From CALCMJ01 sp964475415 (GTDB lineage Bacteria; Bacteroidota; Bacteroidia; Chitinophagales; Saprospiraceae): a stretch of DNA of 22,105 nt. The notes under the pieces were generated by a model, which was given only the letters and a program-made list of their open reading frames with translations, made no database searches and was not told the origin of the DNA. Every line of letters begins with the position of its first letter. The stretch's first letter is position 1. Where the stretch lies: NCBI GenBank assembly GCA_964475415.1, contig CAYYWZ010000068.1, positions 1-22,105 of the forward strand, given 5' to 3'. Below are positions 18,538 through 22,105 of this stretch, piece after piece. The position numbers were made by a program, and so were the translations under genes.

Positions 18538-19362
18538 CTAAGGCTTATTCCCTTGATAGATTAAGGATCCAGATGGTGTAATACCTAGTGTTTCGTGATT
18601 AGTAAAAGAGCCATCGAAACTAAGTTTTTTATTGATATTGTATCCTAGGCCAAAGCTCAACATAGCTGGTCCTGTACCATAGCCCGCGCGGAGACTTAAT
18701 GCATCTACAATAGCATAATCTACACCCATTCTGAAAGTGTAATCTCTGTCTACAATTTTCTCTACCTCCGTTACAATTTGTATTTTTTTACTAGGCTTAT
18801 ATGCTACCCCTAATATTATCTTAGTCGGCACAGTAGCTTGATCTGTTATATTTATTTCCGAAGGAGAAAATACATGGAAGCCTATACTGACTTCCTTAGT
18901 AATATCAGTTATAGCTCCTAGCTCGAAAGTTAGGTTAGAGCTGCTCCCATAGCTAGCTATATTGACATGAAGCAGATCTAGTTGTCCTCCGATAGATAAG
19001 TTATCGAACAATTTTCTAGAATAGGCTAATCCTATCTTCTGTTCTCTGTACTCATCGAAACCAAAGTTACTCACCATAAGTCCTACAGCACCTAATGAAT
19101 TATTTCCATAGGCGAGACCGAAAGAAATAGCATTCAGTTCTTCTAAAAGAAATCGTTGTTCAGTCGCAGCTATGACGCCTATGCCATTCAGTTTGTAGAG
19201 GCCAGCCTGATTATTCAGTATAGCCTCTATTCCTAACATAGTACTACCTGTATTGGCCATAGCGACACTCCTAGCTCCCTGTGCAGAAGTAAATCCTCTT
19301 TGGCCTTGACACATGTAAATGTTAGCTATAAAACAGACTAAAAAAGTAATTAATAATCTCAT
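18538..19362 (-). CDS. Outer-membrane beta-barrel protein (FadL/PorV-like)
   Basis: 274 residues when started at ATG 19362, giving a compact signal peptide (MRLLITFLVCFIANIYMCQG/Q). The frame can be extended to a TTG at 19395, but that adds a polar stretch before the signal peptide and is less likely. The mature protein begins RGFTSAQGARSVAMANTG, with LNNQAGLYKLNG following. This resembles the N-terminus of FadL-like proteins such as PorV, whose plug carries a G.R..AMG.....D......NPAG signature. Strands of alternating character follow (SFGLAYGNNSLGAVGLMVS, QKIGLAYSRKLFDNLSIGGQ, RMGVDYAIVDALSLRAGYG) up to the C-terminus, as expected for a barrel. Its cargo or partner is unknown. PorV itself is usually longer (about 380-400 residues), so this is a relative and not PorV proper. 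It is the first gene of a leftward transcription unit with mqnB. Confidence 0.72.
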   Translation of the reverse strand: MRLLITFLVCFIANIYMCQGQRGFTSAQGARSVAMANTGSTMLGIEAILNNQAGLYKLNGIGVIAATEQRFLLEELNAISFGLAYGNNSLGAVGLMVSNFGFDEYREQKIGLAYSRKLFDNLSIGGQLDLLHVNIASYGSSSNLTFELGAITDITKEVSIGFHVFSPSEINITDQATVPTKIILGVAYKPSKKIQIVTEVEKIVDRDYTFRMGVDYAIVDALSLRAGYGTGPAMLSFGLGYNINKKLSFDGSFTNHETLGITPSGSLIYQGNKP

Positions 19363-19444
19363 AATTGCCGATAAAATTAGATTCTTCGAGGACAAAATAA
19401 CTAAAGCTTTTTCAAATAATACAATTTCATTATGAAAGTATCTT

Positions 19445-19452
19445 TAAGTTTG
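19445..19452 (+). promoter_or_regulatory. Candidate -7 box for the endonuclease/HerA-like unit
   Basis: TAAGTTTG matches TAnnTTTG and lies 30 bp before the TTG start codon in the 120-bp divergent spacer. No clear TTG is present at -33. Confidence 0.35.
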
Positions 19453-19482
19453 TGATTATTTGACATAATAAACCTTACTACA

Positions 19483-20421
19483 TTGACACAACTAAGAAGA
19501 AATCATGAGGCAAGAGATAAGCGAGGTTTTAGCGGCTTTGTGATCAGGTCCGTTTTTTTCGTAATATTTCTGGTGTTGCTACTTTTTCTCCTCTATAAGT
19601 TTATTGTAAGTAATTCAGATGCACAATGGGAAACTAGACAGCCAAGGGAAAATCAGACTGAAGTGGCAGCAGGAGGTAAGGTGAATCCTGAAGATCGATT
19701 TTATCTTCCAGAGGGTTCGGATGGGCAAGTTGTACATCATAGTTATTATTCTTTGGCTTACAATGATGATACTGAACAGGCAGATTGGGTAGCCTATAAA
19801 TTGACAGAAAAAGAGCTGAGACTTCCTAATGTAAAAAGAGCTAAGAGATTCAGTCCAGATAAAGCGGTAAAAAAGAAATCTGCATATCATAAGGATTATT
19901 CTCACTCTGGATACACTCGGGGACATATGGCTCCAGCTGGAGATATGGCATTCAATGAGACGGCGATGAAGGAAACTTTTTACATGAGTAATATGTCTCC
20001 TCAGGTAAGAGAATGTAATGGTGGTATATGGAGAGAGCTAGAAGAAACTGTTCGCGACTGGGCATATGACGATGACGAACTCTATATAGTCAGTGGTCCA
20101 CTTTTTTCTGAAAAACACAAAGAAAAGATAGGTCGTACAGGCGTAAGAGTACCTACAGAATTTTATAAAATCATCTTAGATGTCAAAGGAAGAGAAACAA
20201 AAAGTATAGCTTTTATCATTCCTAACGAAAAAAGTAGTTACCATCTAGACACTTATGCCGTCTCAATAGATGAGGTCGAAAAAAGAACAGGTTTTGATTT
20301 CTTCCCCAAGCTTCTAGATGATGAAGAAGAGGAAGAGCTAGAATCAAACTTCGATACAAAAGATTGGAAATTCGACAAGAGTAGATTCAAGCAAAGAACT
20401 AAGAGTTGGAATAAATCGTAA
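19483..20421 (+). CDS. Membrane-anchored DNA/RNA non-specific endonuclease (NUC1 family)
   Basis: 312 residues. The start is TTG at 19483: an in-frame TGA lies at 19453-19455 and no ATG comes before the membrane segment. Residues 1-18 are basic, 19-42 form one transmembrane helix (VIRSVFFVIFLVLLLFLLYK), so the nuclease domain should face the periplasm by the positive-inside rule. The endonuclease NS domain covers about 85-275: WVAYKLT (102-108), the catalytic motif YTRGHMAPAGDM with His148, NMSPQ with the metal-binding Asn170, then ECNGGIWRELE (177-187) and LYIVSGPLF. The usual DRGH has Thr in place of Asp. Such enzymes cut DNA and RNA without sequence preference with Mg2+. The tail has a run of acidic residues (279-287) followed by a basic end. 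The HerA-like gene follows 19 bp behind. Confidence 0.88.
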   Translation: MTQLRRNHEARDKRGFSGFVIRSVFFVIFLVLLLFLLYKFIVSNSDAQWETRQPRENQTEVAAGGKVNPEDRFYLPEGSDGQVVHHSYYSLAYNDDTEQADWVAYKLTEKELRLPNVKRAKRFSPDKAVKKKSAYHKDYSHSGYTRGHMAPAGDMAFNETAMKETFYMSNMSPQVRECNGGIWRELEETVRDWAYDDDELYIVSGPLFSEKHKEKIGRTGVRVPTEFYKIILDVKGRETKSIAFIIPNEKSSYHLDTYAVSIDEVEKRTGFDFFPKLLDDEEEEELESNFDTKDWKFDKSRFKQRTKSWNKS

Positions 20422-20440
20422 AGCAATAAAAAGTAATAAC

Positions 20441-21997
20441 ATGTCAAAAGAAAAATTTAATGAGCTTATCCATGAAGGATATAATATAGAGGGAAAATCC
20501 CTTATACTAGGAGGAGCAATGTATGAGAATGAATGCCAAACCCATAACCATATCAAGATTCCTCTGAAAACACTGAATAGACATGGACTTATTGCTGGTG
20601 CAACGGGTACTGGTAAAACGAAAACGCTTCAAGTACTTTCAGAACAATTGTCAGCTAGTGGAGTGCCTACGCTTATTATGGATGTCAAAGGAGACTTAAG
20701 TGGTATTGCAGCTGCAGGAAAAACACACCCTAAGATAGAAGAGCGACATGACAAAATAGGCTTACCTTTTCAGCCTGCAGCTAATCCTGCAGAATTATTA
20801 TCTCTTTCTGAGGAAAAAGGTGCACGACTGAGAGCTACTGTTTTAGAATTCGGCCCAGTACTATTCTCTAAGATATTAGATCTTAATGAAACACAGTCGG
20901 GAATTATATCTGTTGCCTTTAAGTATTGTGATGACAACGAATTGCCATTATTGGATCTTAAGGATATCAAGAAGGTACTTCAGTATATGATAGGAGAAGG
21001 TAAGGATGAGTTAGAAAAAGATTACGGTTCTATATCTAAGGCTTCGATCGGGACGATAACAAGAAAAATATTAGAATTAGAACAGCAGGGAGCAGATAAG
21101 TTTTTTGGAGAAAAGTCCTTTGAGGTTGAAGATTTATTGGCTACAGATCACAATGGAAAGGGAAAGGTCAATATCCTTAGACTTACAGATATTCAAGGTA
21201 AACCTAAGTTATTCTCGACATTTATGTTGCAGATGCTTGCAGAGATATATGCTACATTTCCAGAGGAGGGAGATATGGAGAAGCCTAAATTGGTACTTTT
21301 TATTGATGAGGCGCACCTTATATTTGAAGAAGCTACGGATGCACTGATGGATCAGTTAGAGGTGATCATTAAGTTGATAAGATCTAAAGGGGTAGGAATA
21401 ATCTTTGTAACCCAGAATCCTAATGATTTACCAGAAGTAATCCTAGGACAGTTGGGACTTAAGATCCAGCATGCCTTGAGAGCTTTTACCGCTAAGGATA
21501 GAAAAGCGATAAAGCTTGTAGCGCAGAATTTTCCAGAATCAGAATTTTATGATATAGCAGAATTGATTACCAATATGGGCATAGGAGAAGCCTTGGTCAC
21601 TGCGCTAAGTGATCGAGGGACACCTACACCATTAGTGCATACTTATTTGAGAGCGCCTAACTCTAGAATGGATGTATTGACAGGAGAGGAATTAGATGAT
21701 CTAGTCAATAATTCTGAGTTAGTGAAAAAGTATAATGAAGATATAGACAGAGAAAGTGCTTACGAAATATTATCAGGTAAACTAGAAGAGTACAAGGAAG
21801 AAGAGACGCAAGAAAGACTCAAGAAGCAAACGAAAAAAGCGGTAGCTGAGAAAAGTACCCTAGATAAAGTAATGGGAAGTACTGCAACAAAGCAGATCGG
21901 TAGAACAGTAGCGAGAGAACTTACAAGAGGATTGTTAGGAGTGCTAGGTGTCAAAACAACATCGAGAAGAAGCTCTAGAAAAAGTAGCTGGTTCTAA
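20441..21997 (+). CDS. HerA-like ATPase/helicase (DUF853 family)
   Basis: 518 residues from ATG 20441. Residues 47-62 hold Walker A (GATGTGKTKT, Lys59), 285-291 Walker B (LFIDEAH, Asp289-Glu290), a sensor region at 318-327 (GIIFVTQNP) and an arginine-containing strand at 343-348 (QHALRAF). These are the marks of the HerA/FtsK superfamily, and the overall layout, including IMDVKGDLSG and NELPLLDLKDIKKVL, fits the bacterial DUF853 (YjgR-like) branch. HerA relatives pump or unwind double-stranded DNA as hexameric rings. The function of the DUF853 branch is poorly known. The C-terminus (about 430-518) is highly charged and ends in an RRSSRKSSW tail. It is probably co-transcribed with the nuclease, but a physical partnership is unproven and the nuclease seems to face the other side of the membrane. 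Confidence 0.87.
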   Translation: MSKEKFNELIHEGYNIEGKSLILGGAMYENECQTHNHIKIPLKTLNRHGLIAGATGTGKTKTLQVLSEQLSASGVPTLIMDVKGDLSGIAAAGKTHPKIEERHDKIGLPFQPAANPAELLSLSEEKGARLRATVLEFGPVLFSKILDLNETQSGIISVAFKYCDDNELPLLDLKDIKKVLQYMIGEGKDELEKDYGSISKASIGTITRKILELEQQGADKFFGEKSFEVEDLLATDHNGKGKVNILRLTDIQGKPKLFSTFMLQMLAEIYATFPEEGDMEKPKLVLFIDEAHLIFEEATDALMDQLEVIIKLIRSKGVGIIFVTQNPNDLPEVILGQLGLKIQHALRAFTAKDRKAIKLVAQNFPESEFYDIAELITNMGIGEALVTALSDRGTPTPLVHTYLRAPNSRMDVLTGEELDDLVNNSELVKKYNEDIDRESAYEILSGKLEEYKEEETQERLKKQTKKAVAEKSTLDKVMGSTATKQIGRTVARELTRGLLGVLGVKTTSRRSSRKSSWF

Positions 21998-22105
21998 TTT
22001 TATACATAAGATTTATATAGATGGGTTAAGGTAGGACTCTAGAGATTAACTTAGTATGCGACCCATTATTGGTCTAGAATATAATGGCTATTTTTGGCCA
22101 TGTAT
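21998..22105. other. Window end downstream of the HerA-like gene
   Basis: 108 bp with no gene. An imperfect ATGGC/GCCAT hairpin at 22084-22101 has no T-run before the window ends. Nothing else is recognised. Confidence 0.3.

Noticed and set aside
18538..19362. The barrel protein as PorV proper or PorP/SprF
   Set aside because: It is much shorter than PorV, and the sequence does not show the PorP/SprF pattern; only a FadL/PorV-like relation can be supported.
19363..19395. TTG at 19395 as start of the outer-membrane protein
   Set aside because: It adds a polar stretch before an otherwise standard signal peptide that begins at ATG 19362.

Overview
This is an AT-rich stretch of a Bacteroidota chromosome. 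The evidence is several proteins ending in type IX secretion (T9SS) type A sorting domains with a YPNP-like start, a long signal peptidase I of the Bacteroidota kind, almost no Shine-Dalgarno signals, and TAnnTTTG promoter-like boxes. A futalosine hydrolase (MqnB) implies menaquinone synthesis by the futalosine route, which fits a Saprospiria/Cytophagia-type lineage better than typical Flavobacteriia. The lineage is inference.

Left part (1-2328): the 3' end of a large secreted protein with a T9SS sorting domain, its terminator hairpins, a decayed IS3-family element (525-1647) with recognisable 14-bp inverted repeats and a 3-bp target duplication, then about 600 bp of AT-rich non-coding DNA.

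Centre (2329-11392): one giant modular surface protein of more than 3,000 residues, cut by a 100-N assembly gap (7766-7865). Order: signal peptide, propeller-like head, PKD/Ig-like domains, five DUF11 modules separated by acidic EDEDDHDP-type spacers, a tandem SdrD B-like array with a 534-bp period, a sixth DUF11, three more SdrD B-like modules, an fn3-like module and a T9SS sorting domain. The two reading frames either side of the gap are one gene. The repeat register predicts at least about 426 missing bases instead of 100. Its C-terminus and terminator are paralogous to the partial gene at position 2.

Right-centre (11393-19362, minus strand): a hairpin-rich intergenic region; an undetected T9SS-cargo pseudogene (11875-12462); a secreted S8 subtilase with sorting domain; then a run of genes transcribed right to left: outer-membrane beta-barrel, mqnB, lepB, a secreted propeller-like protein and a BtuF-like metal-receptor protein, the last two overlapping as TAATG.

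Right end (19483-22105, plus strand): a divergent pair, a membrane-anchored NUC1-family DNA/RNA endonuclease followed 19 bp later by a HerA-like (DUF853) ATPase.

No CRISPR array, tRNA or rRNA was recognised. The least expected items are the giant repeat protein with its collapsed gap and paralogue, the hidden pseudogene, and the nuclease/HerA-like gene pair.
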